Below, one piece after another: positions 1 through 7,455 of a stretch of DNA of 33,855 bases (positions within the stretch are counted from its first letter, which is position 1; each line of letters opens with the position of its first letter). The DNA is from a virus, in IMG/VR virus record IMGVR_UViG_3300042516_003428, positions 1 to 33,855 of that record; one strand, given 5' to 3'. The notes under the pieces are model-generated. The model was not told the DNA's origin. It did not search any database and was given only the letters and a program-made list of their open reading frames with translations. A program made the translations under genes and the position numbers.

Positions 1-1298
1 CTGGTGTTGGCAGAGGTCACCAAGATTTGCGGTGCAGCAGCAGTGTCGGACACATGCAACTTGGTTGTTGGCGCAGTCGTGCCGATGCCGACAGAGCCGG
101 GTGTAGTGAGTGTCGTGTCGGTCGCACTCAGGGCAATGATATTGTTCACCAGAAGGCGAATGGTTCCCGCACCCGCTTGAGTGAAGGCCATAATTCCGCC
201 GGACGCATAGTTCGTGGCGTAAAGTGTCGTTCCCAATTGCGACAACTGCCCAGCGTTTGCGCCAGAAGTTACGTTAATTGACGCACTGCCCGCGCTTGTG
301 CTGGTGACGGCGACAATCCGGTCGCCTGTCGCAGACACAGTCAGGTTGCCGGTCATGGTGTCGCCAGCCGTGTTGACATACCGCACATCGGCGTCGGCCT
401 GCGTGATGCCTGATCCCGATCCACCAGTTCCAACTTGCCAAGTGCCGTCGCCACGCAGGAACGTAGTGCTGTCGGGAATGCCGGTGCCAAGCCGAGCGGC
501 TGCGATGATCCCGCTCGTTATGTCCGAAGCGGCATGAACATGCGTCAGAGGGGTGCGAGCATCCGACAAGCGAGCATCGTTGCCTTGGCAGAAGGTGCCG
601 GCTGTGGTGCCGAATGAACCCGTGGTGATGACGCCACTGGTCGTGGTTATCAGCGGGAGGTTCGCTGTGCTTCCGATAGCACCTACGTTCGTAATGTTCC
701 CATGCGCGTGCGCGGTCGGAGTGCGCGCATCCGACAACCGGGAGTCATTCCCCTGGCAAGCCGTGCCGGCGGTTGTGCCGTAGGTAACGGCGGCTGGGAT
801 CGTCGGCTTGTTCGTGAGGTCGTTGTAGCTTCCAGAACTGGCTACTGTCGAAAGGCCCGTCACATCCGCCACAGTGTGAGTGTGCGTCAGTGGGCTTCTG
901 GCATCCGACAACCTCGAGTCCGTGGTGAGGACAACCGAAGAAGGGAGGCGAGCTGCATCGAGCGTTCCCGTCACCAGCAGGCTGGCGTTGGTAGTGGGAG
1001 GAGATACAGCCGCAACAGCCGTGGCAAAGTCCGTGATCTCGGACGAGCTGTGTCCATGCACTTGAGCCGCGTAGCTGCCGGCCGCCTGCTTGCCGTCAAG
1101 GGCCGCAGTCAGCCCAATGACTTGTGAGATCGATGGGGTGGAAGCGAGGTACGGCAGATCGTTGTACCGCCGCACCCCATCGCCCACCTTGATCCGGTTT
1201 GTGTCCTTCTCAAAGTAGATCTGCCCATCCAGCGGCAGCTCGTTTGCGGCGATGAGCTTGGCGGCAGTGCCGCGTCGTTGCTGGTATTGAGGATTCAC
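1..1298 (-). CDS. Tail fibre protein, 5' part (runs off the left edge)
   Basis: Minus-strand frame open from a GTG at 1298 to the window edge: about 432 codons with no stop. The start overlaps the upstream stop as GTGA. Residues ~5-45 (RRGTAAKLIAANELPLDGQ, then IYFEKDTNRIKVGDG) match the N-terminal domain common at the head-proximal end of phage fibres (Mtd/receptor-binding type). Next come repeated units with the signature NDSRLSDARTP or NDARLSDARTP followed by HxH (THTH, AHAH, THVH), a fibre-shaft repeat whose histidines can bind metal in trimeric fibres. Then GDTMTGNL and SVGIGTTAPTTKLHV, usual just before a C-terminal chaperone or tip. It lies last in the structural run, as expected for a host-recognition protein. 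The C-terminus, receptor tip and possible intramolecular chaperone are outside the window. Fibre identity is confident, receptor unknown. Confidence 0.9.
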   Translation of the reverse strand, partial: MNPQYQQRRGTAAKLIAANELPLDGQIYFEKDTNRIKVGDGVRRYNDLPYLASTPSISQVIGLTAALDGKQAAGSYAAQVHGHSSSEITDFATAVAAVSPPTTNASLLVTGTLDAARLPSSVVLTTDSRLSDARSPLTHTHTVADVTGLSTVASSGSYNDLTNKPTIPAAVTYGTTAGTACQGNDSRLSDARTPTAHAHGNITNVGAIGSTANLPLITTTSGVITTGSFGTTAGTFCQGNDARLSDARTPLTHVHAASDITSGIIAAARLGTGIPDSTTFLRGDGTWQVGTGGSGSGITQADADVRYVNTAGDTMTGNLTVSATGDRIVAVTSTSAGSASINVTSGANAGQLSQLGTTLYATNYASGGIMAFTQAGAGTIRLLVNNIIALSATDTTLTTPGSVGIGTTAPTTKLHVSDTAAAPQILVTSANT

Positions 1299-1639
1299 TC
1301 AATTGCTGCCTTGCGCTGGGAGTATTCGGCGGAAAGCTCGGCACGGAACTGGCCATAGGAAAGCATGAGGGCCGTCAGATCACTCATGGACAACTGATGA
1401 GCTGCTCCTGCCATGTCGATCACGGGCGGCAGCTCGAGGCCTGCGGCGTCGGCTTCCTTGGCGAGGACGAACTGACCTGTCAACAGCGTCACATCATTTG
1501 GCTCAATGCCAAGACGCCAGCCACCCTCGGTCGTGAAGCCCTCGATCACCTTGTCGGCAAACCATCGATCCAGCTCGGCCTGTGCCTTTGCGGTGTCGAT
1601 AGCTGCCTTCTTTGCCGGATCAATCGTGATGATGCCCAT
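1295..1639 (-). CDS. Small fibre-associated protein (DUF4376-like)
   Basis: 114 aa. ATG at 1639 has a GGAGG ribosome site 7 nt upstream, overlapping the end of the previous gene. The pattern is a short helical N-terminus (KKAAIDTAKAQAELDRWFADK), a central TTEGGWRLGIEPND segment, then two helices (MSDLTALMLSYGQFRAELS). This resembles the DUF4376-type domain found beside or fused to tail fibre proteins, and I infer a role in fibre assembly or attachment. Its stop overlaps the GTG of the large fibre gene, so the two are probably translationally coupled. The family match is from pattern memory and not computed; the fibre-assembly role rests mainly on position. Confidence 0.6.
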   Translation of the reverse strand: MGIITIDPAKKAAIDTAKAQAELDRWFADKVIEGFTTEGGWRLGIEPNDVTLLTGQFVLAKEADAAGLELPPVIDMAGAAHQLSMSDLTALMLSYGQFRAELSAEYSQRKAAIE

Positions 1640-1641
1640 CG

Positions 1642-1899
1642 TCAGCCTCCGTTGTGTTGTTCAGCCTGCTCCGCAAACCAGGCATCTGGCCCGATGCCGT
1701 GGCCGTCAGGGTTGGTGAAGTCGGCAGTCCAGGCGGTGCGGTAGGTTGGATCCTCGGGCAGATCGCTCCTGCTGATGATCAGATACGGCAGGCCGGCCGG
1801 GACATCCTTGCGGGCAATCTCTGACACAGTCAGGCCGCACGGGCAGGGATGGATGACGGCGATGGTGCCTTCGTTCGGATAGATGATGCACTGGGTCAC
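1642..1899 (-). CDS. Small conserved-type protein between fibre genes
   Basis: 85 aa from GTG 1899; a GAGGTAA ribosome site overlaps the end of the upstream fibre gene and there are only 4 nt between genes. Visible pattern: CIIYPNEGTIAVIHPCPCG, then EIARKDVPAGLPYLIISRSDLPEDPTYRTAW. The KDVPAGxPYxII...LPxDxTxRxAW stretch is a signature I associate with small proteins encoded beside tail-fibre genes in many tailed phages. Their function is not known to me; an assembly helper is possible. Two closely spaced cysteines (CPC) are present. No membrane segment or signal peptide. Confidence 0.6.
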   Translation of the reverse strand: MTQCIIYPNEGTIAVIHPCPCGLTVSEIARKDVPAGLPYLIISRSDLPEDPTYRTAWTADFTNPDGHGIGPDAWFAEQAEQHNGG

Positions 1900-1903
1900 A
1901 GGG

Positions 1904-3073
1904 TTACCTCACAATGATGACGTTCATTTCAGATGTGTCGGTGGCCGCGGAGCCTTGAACGTGCTGGACGATGGCCGAGGTGGTGGTCTTGGCGCCTGTC
2001 TGGTCGCCGCCATCGGCCCAGCTCCCAGACCGCTTGCTGGTGATCAACACGGCGTAGGAGGTGTCGGGCATGGGCGTAGCAAAGTTGATTTGATATGTGC
2101 CGGCCACCACGACATTGCTGGTGTTGCGAACGTCTGTGATAGAAGTGACGTTGCCGCCACTCTTCACCGTGTTGGTGGCACTCGACCGGAGCGTGATGCT
2201 GCCGATCCACGGGTTCGGCGCAGGTGAGCCTGTGGACACCCACGCAGCTCCGTTCCAGCGATAGTGGATGTTGTCACCAGGCGAGGTGTAGTTGGTGCGG
2301 CCGTCATAGGCCGTCGTGCTGGTGGCGATTACCGAATTGCCGTAGGCCACCTCAAGGGCCGAGATGCGGGCAACCGTTGCAGCGTCATAGTAGAGCGACT
2401 GACCGGGGAGGCCGTAGCGAGCTGCGATGAGATGCTGATTGTTGATGACATAGGTGTTGCCAACAGTACCGTCCAGCACAACCCATGCACGAACACTGAA
2501 CTGCGGCAGCAACACCGATGCGTTGGTGCTGGTGTAGGTTCGAGAGAGCGTGGTGCCGTCTGACAGGAACCGCACAAACTCTTGGCCTTCGAGGGCGATG
2601 CCAACGGTATTCTGCTGCGGGAAGAAGATGCCGGTATTCGTATTGCCGGTGTTCGTGATGGATGGTGCGGCTTCAGTGCCGTCTGCAAACTTCACCTGTC
2701 CTGTGAACGTGGGATTGTTCGTGGACTGAAGAGCATTGAGGTACAGCTGCGCCGCTGTGGCATCGGCGCTGGCCAGCAGGCCTCGAGCATACGCCGTGCA
2801 AGTGATCTCCTCGCCGTTGCCCGCCCCCGCGGTGGCGCGGCCCACGATCTTGTCGGTAGCTGTAAAGCCGAGCTTCGCTGCCAGCACAGCACCGTTGGCA
2901 ATCTTGCCGCTCGTTACCGTGTTGTCGCCAGGGGGGCCACCACCGATGCCGGCGATCTGCGCGGCCGTTGCCTTGCTGGTCTGCGTCAGGGCGGAGTCAA
3001 CGATCGGGATGATGTCGTTGGGCTGCACGGACGAGATAGCCGGCAGTGCAGAAATCTTGACGGGATCGGCCAT
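1904..3073 (-). CDS. Tail fibre / tail appendage protein
   Basis: 389 aa. ATG 3073 follows AGAGGTGAG. The first ~45 residues (VKISALPAISSVQPNDIIPIVD, then TSKATAAQIAG) match the KISxLPxxxxLxxxDxxPIVD opening common in phage fibre and appendage proteins, which anchors them to the particle. The body is Ser/Thr/Asn/Gly-rich with no charged coiled coil, typical of beta-rich shafts; ALQSTNNPTFTGQVKFADG is a shaft repeat-like segment. The C-terminal ~110 residues (IGSITLRSSATNTVKSGGN to the end) resemble a beta-sandwich tip. It is the first of two consecutive fibre genes, so the particle may carry two fibre types or a fibre built from two chains. Exact role is inferred. Confidence 0.75.
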   Translation of the reverse strand: MADPVKISALPAISSVQPNDIIPIVDSALTQTSKATAAQIAGIGGGPPGDNTVTSGKIANGAVLAAKLGFTATDKIVGRATAGAGNGEEITCTAYARGLLASADATAAQLYLNALQSTNNPTFTGQVKFADGTEAAPSITNTGNTNTGIFFPQQNTVGIALEGQEFVRFLSDGTTLSRTYTSTNASVLLPQFSVRAWVVLDGTVGNTYVINNQHLIAARYGLPGQSLYYDAATVARISALEVAYGNSVIATSTTAYDGRTNYTSPGDNIHYRWNGAAWVSTGSPAPNPWIGSITLRSSATNTVKSGGNVTSITDVRNTSNVVVAGTYQINFATPMPDTSYAVLITSKRSGSWADGGDQTGAKTTTSAIVQHVQGSAATDTSEMNVIIVR

Positions 3074-3082
3074 CGCTCACCT

Positions 3083-3313
3083 CTAGTAAGGACGTTGCTG
3101 TTCGTCTTGGCCTTCGATGCTGCCAAACAGGTGCGGCATCAGATACTGGCCGGCCCACCGCATGGCCATATTGAGATCCACGCCATGCAGAGGAGGCATC
3201 TCGGGCTGCTGCTCCATCTCCTCGGCACCGGGAGGTTCGGGCAGGCCTTGGTATTCGCCAGACGGGATCTGCTGGCCGTCAGCCGGAAGGTTCGTGTAGG
3301 GCAAGTCCATCAC
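3083..3313 (-). CDS. Small Pro/Glu/Met-rich virion-region protein
   Basis: 76 aa of unknown function. GTG 3313 overlaps the preceding stop as GTGA; an ATG at 3310 is an equally possible start, and AGGGAG lies upstream of both. Acidic and rich in Pro, Glu, Gln and Met (PSGEYQGLPEPPGAEEMEQQ), with a short amphipathic stretch (LNMAMRWAGQYLMPHLFGS) near the C-terminus. No recognised domain. Its composition matches the neighbouring 3310-5387 proteins, suggesting a small structural or ejected component. Confidence 0.6.
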   Translation of the reverse strand: MMDLPYTNLPADGQQIPSGEYQGLPEPPGAEEMEQQPEMPPLHGVDLNMAMRWAGQYLMPHLFGSIEGQDEQQRPY

Positions 3314-4782
3314 GCCATTCTCCCTGAGAGCGCGCGGATGATGTCAGTCGTTTGGCCGGGGCCAGCCGGTCGTGCCGGCGGCGCAGCCTGCGGGGGCATC
3401 GGCTGGGGAGGCGGTTGCATGGGAGGCTGCTGCCGCATCGGCCGCTGCTCCATCTGGTTCAGCACATCCTTGGGCAGGATGATGATCCGCGAGCCTCCTT
3501 GGGGAGCGGGCATGCCACTAGGCCCAGCGGGCTGCGGGCCGGCGGCCGGCTGCGGCTTTCTGCTGCCGAACGCGCCGAGGCCGTAGGCAGTGGCCGCTGT
3601 TAGGCCTGTGGCAGCAAGGAGCGTAGGCCACATGTTCCTCGCCGCATAGCTGGTGGCGCCGGCCGTCGCGGATCCAACCCGCATCAGCGGATCGGTTTCC
3701 ATGATCGACGGCTTCTTCGGGCCGGCGGGCGGAACGGCATCGACAGTGCCGGCCGCGACCTCTGGAGCAGCGGCAGGCTGGACGCTAGGGCTGGCAGCAC
3801 GACCTCGAGCTGGAGTAGCGTCGGCAACGCCAACAGTCTCGCCTGGGCGGAAGTCCTGCCCAACAACGATCGCCCCGCTGCCCCGGTCGGCCGGCTCACC
3901 CACATCCGCCATTTGGACTTGGGTGCGAGCGGAATCGAGCTGCTGGTCACGGAGCGGAACCTTGGGGGCCGGCTTTTCCGCTGCGGTTTTCTTCGGCTTG
4001 ATGCCTTGGATCGCATCAGTAATCGCAGCCAGCGACTGTGTCCTCGGCGCCGCGGGGCCAACTTCGGCCATGAACGGCTTGGTGATTCCGCCGCCTGGTG
4101 TCGAAGTAGCTCGGAAGTCGCCTTGCGGGCCAATCACTTCCGTGCGAAACGCGCCTTGCGGGGCAGCAGTGGAGTCTTGCGAGAACTGGTTCTCGGCCAG
4201 GTATCGCTCAAACGGCGTCATCCTCTGCTGACCGGAGGGAGCTGCCGCTTGGGCTGGCGTGGCCGCCAGCTCGGTCGTGGTGCTAGCGGTCTGGCTCGCG
4301 TCGGGAACCCTTGACTCGACGGCGGTGTCGGCGTCCGGATCCTTACCGCGGATCCCGCTTGGCCGCTCCTTCTTCTTCGGCACGGCGTCATCGACCGTGT
4401 TCTTGAGGTCGCGCAGATTCATGGCGTTGATCTGCTCGGGCTTGTACCCGAAGTTCGACTTGCTGAGAGCCTCACCGAGAGCAGCTCGCTCCTCGGCAAT
4501 GAAAGCCCTGGCGGCCATGTCGGCATCGTCCGCCTGCAAGATCCCCTTGATCTGTGCGTTCGGATACCCCGCAGCTTGAAGCTCTGGGATCAATTCGTTG
4601 TAGAGCCGCTTGGTGGCCACGGTGTCGAGGTTGAGAGAGTCCGCTAGCGCCAACCAACCAGCCTCGTCTGCCGGAATTGCAAAGTCGCCCTTGGGCTTTG
4701 CGGCCTTTCCGGCCTTCTTGCCGGCCTTGCCACCCTTGCCGGCGGCCTCGGCAGCGTTCTGTACAGCTTTGGTCTGTGCCAC
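3310..4782 (-). CDS. Low-complexity virion protein with one membrane segment (ejection-type candidate)
   Basis: 490 aa. GTG 4782 has TAGGAG 5 nt upstream, overlapping the stop of the upstream gene. Residues 1-35 are Lys/Ala/Gly-rich (KGGKAGKKAGKAAKPKG). Residues ~36-130 look globular and helical (DEAGWLALADSLNLD, KRLYNELIPELQAAGYPNAQIKGIL). Residues ~130-380 are Ala/Pro/Thr/Ser-rich and probably disordered. One hydrophobic segment (MWPTLLAATGLTAATAYGLGAF) sits near residue 400, followed by a Pro/Met/Gln-rich tail. A mostly disordered protein with one late membrane segment, located between nozzle and fibres, would suit an internal protein ejected to help DNA cross the cell envelope; that role is inferred from position and composition. 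Confidence 0.6.
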   Translation of the reverse strand: MAQTKAVQNAAEAAGKGGKAGKKAGKAAKPKGDFAIPADEAGWLALADSLNLDTVATKRLYNELIPELQAAGYPNAQIKGILQADDADMAARAFIAEERAALGEALSKSNFGYKPEQINAMNLRDLKNTVDDAVPKKKERPSGIRGKDPDADTAVESRVPDASQTASTTTELAATPAQAAAPSGQQRMTPFERYLAENQFSQDSTAAPQGAFRTEVIGPQGDFRATSTPGGGITKPFMAEVGPAAPRTQSLAAITDAIQGIKPKKTAAEKPAPKVPLRDQQLDSARTQVQMADVGEPADRGSGAIVVGQDFRPGETVGVADATPARGRAASPSVQPAAAPEVAAGTVDAVPPAGPKKPSIMETDPLMRVGSATAGATSYAARNMWPTLLAATGLTAATAYGLGAFGSRKPQPAAGPQPAGPSGMPAPQGGSRIIILPKDVLNQMEQRPMRQQPPMQPPPQPMPPQAAPPARPAGPGQTTDIIRALSGRMA

Positions 4783-4790
4783 AAAAACTC

Positions 4791-5387
4791 CTATCCCATT
4801 AGAGAACCAAGGACACGCTGCCCGCTCCCCATGTTCATGGGCTGTTGCGGCATATTCCCACCACCCATGAGGGCCATCAGATCAACGCCCTGCGGCCGGC
4901 CCATCGGCACATCTTGCTGCCGAACCATGTACGATGGAACGGTGTCTGGCTGACCGCTGACGGGGGCGCCATCGGGCAGCGGCTGCGGCATCTCGTTCGG
5001 CATGCCCGAGGAGACAGGCTCATACCGGGAGCCATCGTCCTCCTGCCCCATGAGCATGGGCAGGCCGCCGGCCATCTGCATGTACTCGTCACGCGACTCT
5101 GGAGCGAGCTGCATGAGGGCGTCCATGAACGGCTGTGTCATGGTGGCATCGGCACCAGGCTTGCCGGGATCGGCTTCCGAATTGACCCGCGCGAGCAGCT
5201 CTGCAATCTGGGCCTTCTCCTCGGGGGAGGCCGTCTGCATGCGCATGAGCAGCTCTTCCGTGATGGCCTGCACCTCCCTGGCGTTGCGGGCCGGGATCAT
5301 GTCGGCCGGCGGATCCTCGAGGAGCTGCTGCTCGAGATCCGGCGTCGGCATACTGGGGCTGCGGGGAGGGAGCATCACGGGCCTCAC
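4791..5387 (-). CDS. Met/Pro/Gln-rich virion-region protein
   Basis: 198 aa from GTG 5387, which overlaps the upstream stop (GTGA). Residues ~15-75 form a probable helical region (AREVQAITEELLMRMQTAS, EEKAQIAELLARVNSE). The rest is rich in Met, Pro, Gln and Gly (MNMGSGQRVLGSLMG at the end). No catalytic motif or membrane segment. It sits in a run of small coupled genes between nozzle and fibre genes, where podovirus-like phages commonly encode internal or ejected virion proteins. Function unknown. Confidence 0.6.
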   Translation of the reverse strand: MRPVMLPPRSPSMPTPDLEQQLLEDPPADMIPARNAREVQAITEELLMRMQTASPEEKAQIAELLARVNSEADPGKPGADATMTQPFMDALMQLAPESRDEYMQMAGGLPMLMGQEDDGSRYEPVSSGMPNEMPQPLPDGAPVSGQPDTVPSYMVRQQDVPMGRPQGVDLMALMGGGNMPQQPMNMGSGQRVLGSLMG

Positions 5388-5719
5388 GATGGGGTGTACG
5401 GTTTGCCTAGCTTCGTCTTGACCACGGACTTGGCAGACATCTTCTTCGGGGGCATGAGCTTTTCGCCGGCCTCTTCCGAGATGTCTTCGTTCGTCATGGG
5501 GATTTCTTTTGGCTCTCCCTTTTCCGCGGCCAGCTCGGTGAGCTTCTCGTTTTCCTCGTCGGCGGTTTCGGAGGCATCGTCATCCTCGACAATGTCATCC
5601 TGTTTCTTGCCACGCTTGTGCAGCGGGAGCGAGCTGTTCTTTTGCGTGGTGATGGCCTCGCGCAGCATCCGCCGAACTGCGGATTCCTTCAAATCAGCCA
5701 AGTCGATATTCCATTCCAT
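5384..5719 (-). CDS. Small charged protein, unknown
   Basis: 111 aa. I place the start at ATG 5719 because TAGGAGA lies 7 nt upstream; longer in-frame extensions overlap the previous gene and have no ribosome site. N-terminus MEWNIDLADLKESAVRRMLRE is a predicted helix. Residues 40-80 are strongly acidic (DDIVEDDDASETADEENEK) and the C-terminus is basic (PPKKMSAKSVVKTKLGK). No known domain. The charge pattern resembles small assembly or adaptor proteins, but no function can be assigned. Its stop is fused to the start of the next gene by GTGA. Confidence 0.6.
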   Translation of the reverse strand: MEWNIDLADLKESAVRRMLREAITTQKNSSLPLHKRGKKQDDIVEDDDASETADEENEKLTELAAEKGEPKEIPMTNEDISEEAGEKLMPPKKMSAKSVVKTKLGKPYTPS

Positions 5720-5729
5720 CTGATGTCTC

Positions 5730-6242
5730 CTAGAACAAAGAGCTGACGATAGTGGCTTCGTTTTCCCATTTCTGCTGGGCATCCAGCATGGTGCGATCGT
5801 AGGTCTGGAGATCAACGTCAGCCTTACGCTTGTAGGCCGCCATCCTCTCGCGGTTCTGGACTTCCTTCTTGTCGAGAAGCAGATCTCGCAGCCACCCCTG
5901 CTCGCCGGCAAGCTTCTCTTGGAATTGCAGCTCGGGTGCCTTCTGATCGGCGTACATGTTCAGCTTGTCTTGCTGGGCTTGGGCGTAGGCCTTGCCGGCC
6001 TCGGCGTCCGCAAGCAGGCCCGCCCGAAACGCAGACATCTTCGATCCGGCCTGAACGCCCTTGCCGGCCTGCTGGTTGAACTGCCGCATGTCGCCGCCAA
6101 ATGCGGCCTTCGCCATCGACTCGTTGCGAGTTGTGCGAGCCAGCTCTTGGTCAGGCTTAATCGGCCCCGAGAGCGTGGTGGCGTAGTTCTTCTGGGTCTG
6201 GAATTGCGTCGGAAGAAAGCCGGCGCCGGATTGGCCAAACAT
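5730..6242 (-). CDS. Helical internal-virion-type protein
   Basis: 170 aa from ATG 6242, one base after the upstream stop, with GGAGG ~11 nt upstream inside the preceding gene. Rich in Ala, Gln, Lys and Glu with long predicted helices from residue ~45 to the end (AEAGKAYAQAQQDKLNMYAD, EKLAGEQGWLRDLLLDKKEV), compatible with coiled coil. No membrane segment. Size, helicity and location right after the nozzle gene fit a small internal core/ejection protein in position analogous to the T7 gp14 region. No sequence similarity was established, so the role is inferred. Confidence 0.55.
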   Translation of the reverse strand: MFGQSGAGFLPTQFQTQKNYATTLSGPIKPDQELARTTRNESMAKAAFGGDMRQFNQQAGKGVQAGSKMSAFRAGLLADAEAGKAYAQAQQDKLNMYADQKAPELQFQEKLAGEQGWLRDLLLDKKEVQNRERMAAYKRKADVDLQTYDRTMLDAQQKWENEATIVSSLF

Positions 6243-6243
6243 G

Positions 6244-6774
6244 TTAGATCAGCCCTCCAAGCATCCGCATGAATGATGCAGTGATCTGTGCTTGGGCGGC
6301 AGACCTGGCCCTCTTGCCGCGGGCGTAGATGTCCTCGACACCCTGAGTGAATCGCGTGAGCGTGTCCGTGTTGAACGTGGCCAAGCCAGAGTCCATGCGG
6401 AACGTGTCTTGGACGTTCTGCCGCTGCGAGAGAATGTCCTGCGAGCGGGCCTGCTCGGCTTGCGTCCGGTACTTGGTGTTGAACTCATCGGCTGATCGCC
6501 GCAGAGCATTGCTGCTGGTCTTTGCCGTGGCCTCTGCCAAACCCACCCGAGACTTGTCGCCCGCGGAATTGGACAGGCGCATGTCTTGCAGGCGAGGCGT
6601 CTTGACTGCGGCAATGGTGTCTCGCACCGACTGCCCGAGAGGCTCGGCAGTGGAGATGTGCGACCGATAGAAACCCTTCGGCTCCATCGGGCCAACAACG
6701 GGAAACCGCTGGCTGTTGTAGCCGGCTACTGGCGCACGCCCTATCGGAGGTGGTCGCTCTGGTACTGGTTTCAT
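6244..6774 (-). CDS. Helical internal-virion-type protein
   Basis: 176 aa, ATG 6774, four bases after the upstream stop and without an obvious ribosome site, so re-initiation is likely. The Pro-rich N-terminus (MKPVPERPPPIGRAPVAGY) is followed by a long Ala/Gln/Arg/Asp helical region (KTSSNALRRSADEFNTKYRT, QARSQDILSQRQNVQDTFR) and a short hydrophobic end (ITASFMRMLGGLI). The terminal apolar helix could insert in a membrane or pack in a core. Grouped with its neighbour (5730-6242) as candidate ejected proteins, by position and composition only. Confidence 0.55.
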   Translation of the reverse strand: MKPVPERPPPIGRAPVAGYNSQRFPVVGPMEPKGFYRSHISTAEPLGQSVRDTIAAVKTPRLQDMRLSNSAGDKSRVGLAEATAKTSSNALRRSADEFNTKYRTQAEQARSQDILSQRQNVQDTFRMDSGLATFNTDTLTRFTQGVEDIYARGKRARSAAQAQITASFMRMLGGLI

Positions 6775-6777
6775 GTC

Positions 6778-7455
6778 TTAGTCCGGTATCAAGACAAAGG
6801 CGCCGTTAGCCGCAATCGGTTGACCTTCGACGTTCAACGTGGAAAAGCCAGGGGCAGCGGGGGTGTATATGGATGTAGTCGCAGCAAACCGCCGGTTGAG
6901 GAGCTGCCGCAGGCCAGCGCTGATGATTTGAATCTTGATGACAGTCCTGCCTGCTTCCTCAACGACAACGGCCTCCATAATTCCTTTTGGTTCAAATTCC
7001 ACCGAAATCGGCACAGCCTCCACGGCCCCGGTCGATTCGTTCAGCCGCGCGTGCGGCCCACCCCGCTTGGTGACGTTGAGCGACACCTCGGCTTGAGCGA
7101 CCTCGTTCTCTGCTCCGCTGGCCACGGCTACGAACGATCCGCCCTTCACACCGGGGGTGTTGAGCGTGGGATTCGCGGATGCTGGCTGGCTTCCCTCATA
7201 GGGATGCTTGATGTTTTTCGGTAGCGTCGGGCCGCCGGCACCCCGCGGCGGGGTAGGGTAGTCGAGGTTGGTCAGGACATACCGCCTGGTGTCGCTGTCG
7301 ATCAGACGCATCGACTGCGACGGGGTAGCGTCCGCGAGCTGCCGGCCGATATTGGTTCGGCCGGTAGCTACGTTGGCGATGGCGTTGCTGATCACCTTTG
7401 CCGCTGCCGGCGAAAGGCCACCATCGACTAGGCTGGCTTCTAGGTCATTCGGCAT
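6778..7455 (-). CDS. Virion-region protein of unknown function after the nozzle gene
   Basis: 225 aa if started at ATG 7455, which overlaps the 3' end of the nozzle gene by 11 nt; a GTG at 7467 would add four residues and neither start has a clean ribosome site. The N-terminal ~60 residues are helical (LSPAAAKVISNAIANVATGR). A Pro/Gly linker follows, and the C-terminal ~110 residues look beta-rich (GSFVAVASGAENEVAQAEVSL, RTVIKIQIISAGLRQLL). The helix-plus-beta layout and location suggest a tail-tip or internal structural part. No family recognised. Confidence 0.6.
   Translation of the reverse strand: MPNDLEASLVDGGLSPAAAKVISNAIANVATGRTNIGRQLADATPSQSMRLIDSDTRRYVLTNLDYPTPPRGAGGPTLPKNIKHPYEGSQPASANPTLNTPGVKGGSFVAVASGAENEVAQAEVSLNVTKRGGPHARLNESTGAVEAVPISVEFEPKGIMEAVVVEEAGRTVIKIQIISAGLRQLLNRRFAATTSIYTPAAPGFSTLNVEGQPIAANGAFVLIPD

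Noticed and set aside
2582-3586. Long plus-strand open frame opposite the fibre and 3083-4782 genes
   Set aside because: Repetitive Gly/Arg/Ala composition, no ribosome site, and it is the complement of well-supported coupled minus-strand genes; GC-rich antisense frames stay open by chance.
4845-5723. 292-codon plus-strand frame opposite 4791-5719
   Set aside because: His/Arg/Ser-rich shadow with no start signal; the minus-strand genes have ribosome sites and overlapping start/stop junctions.
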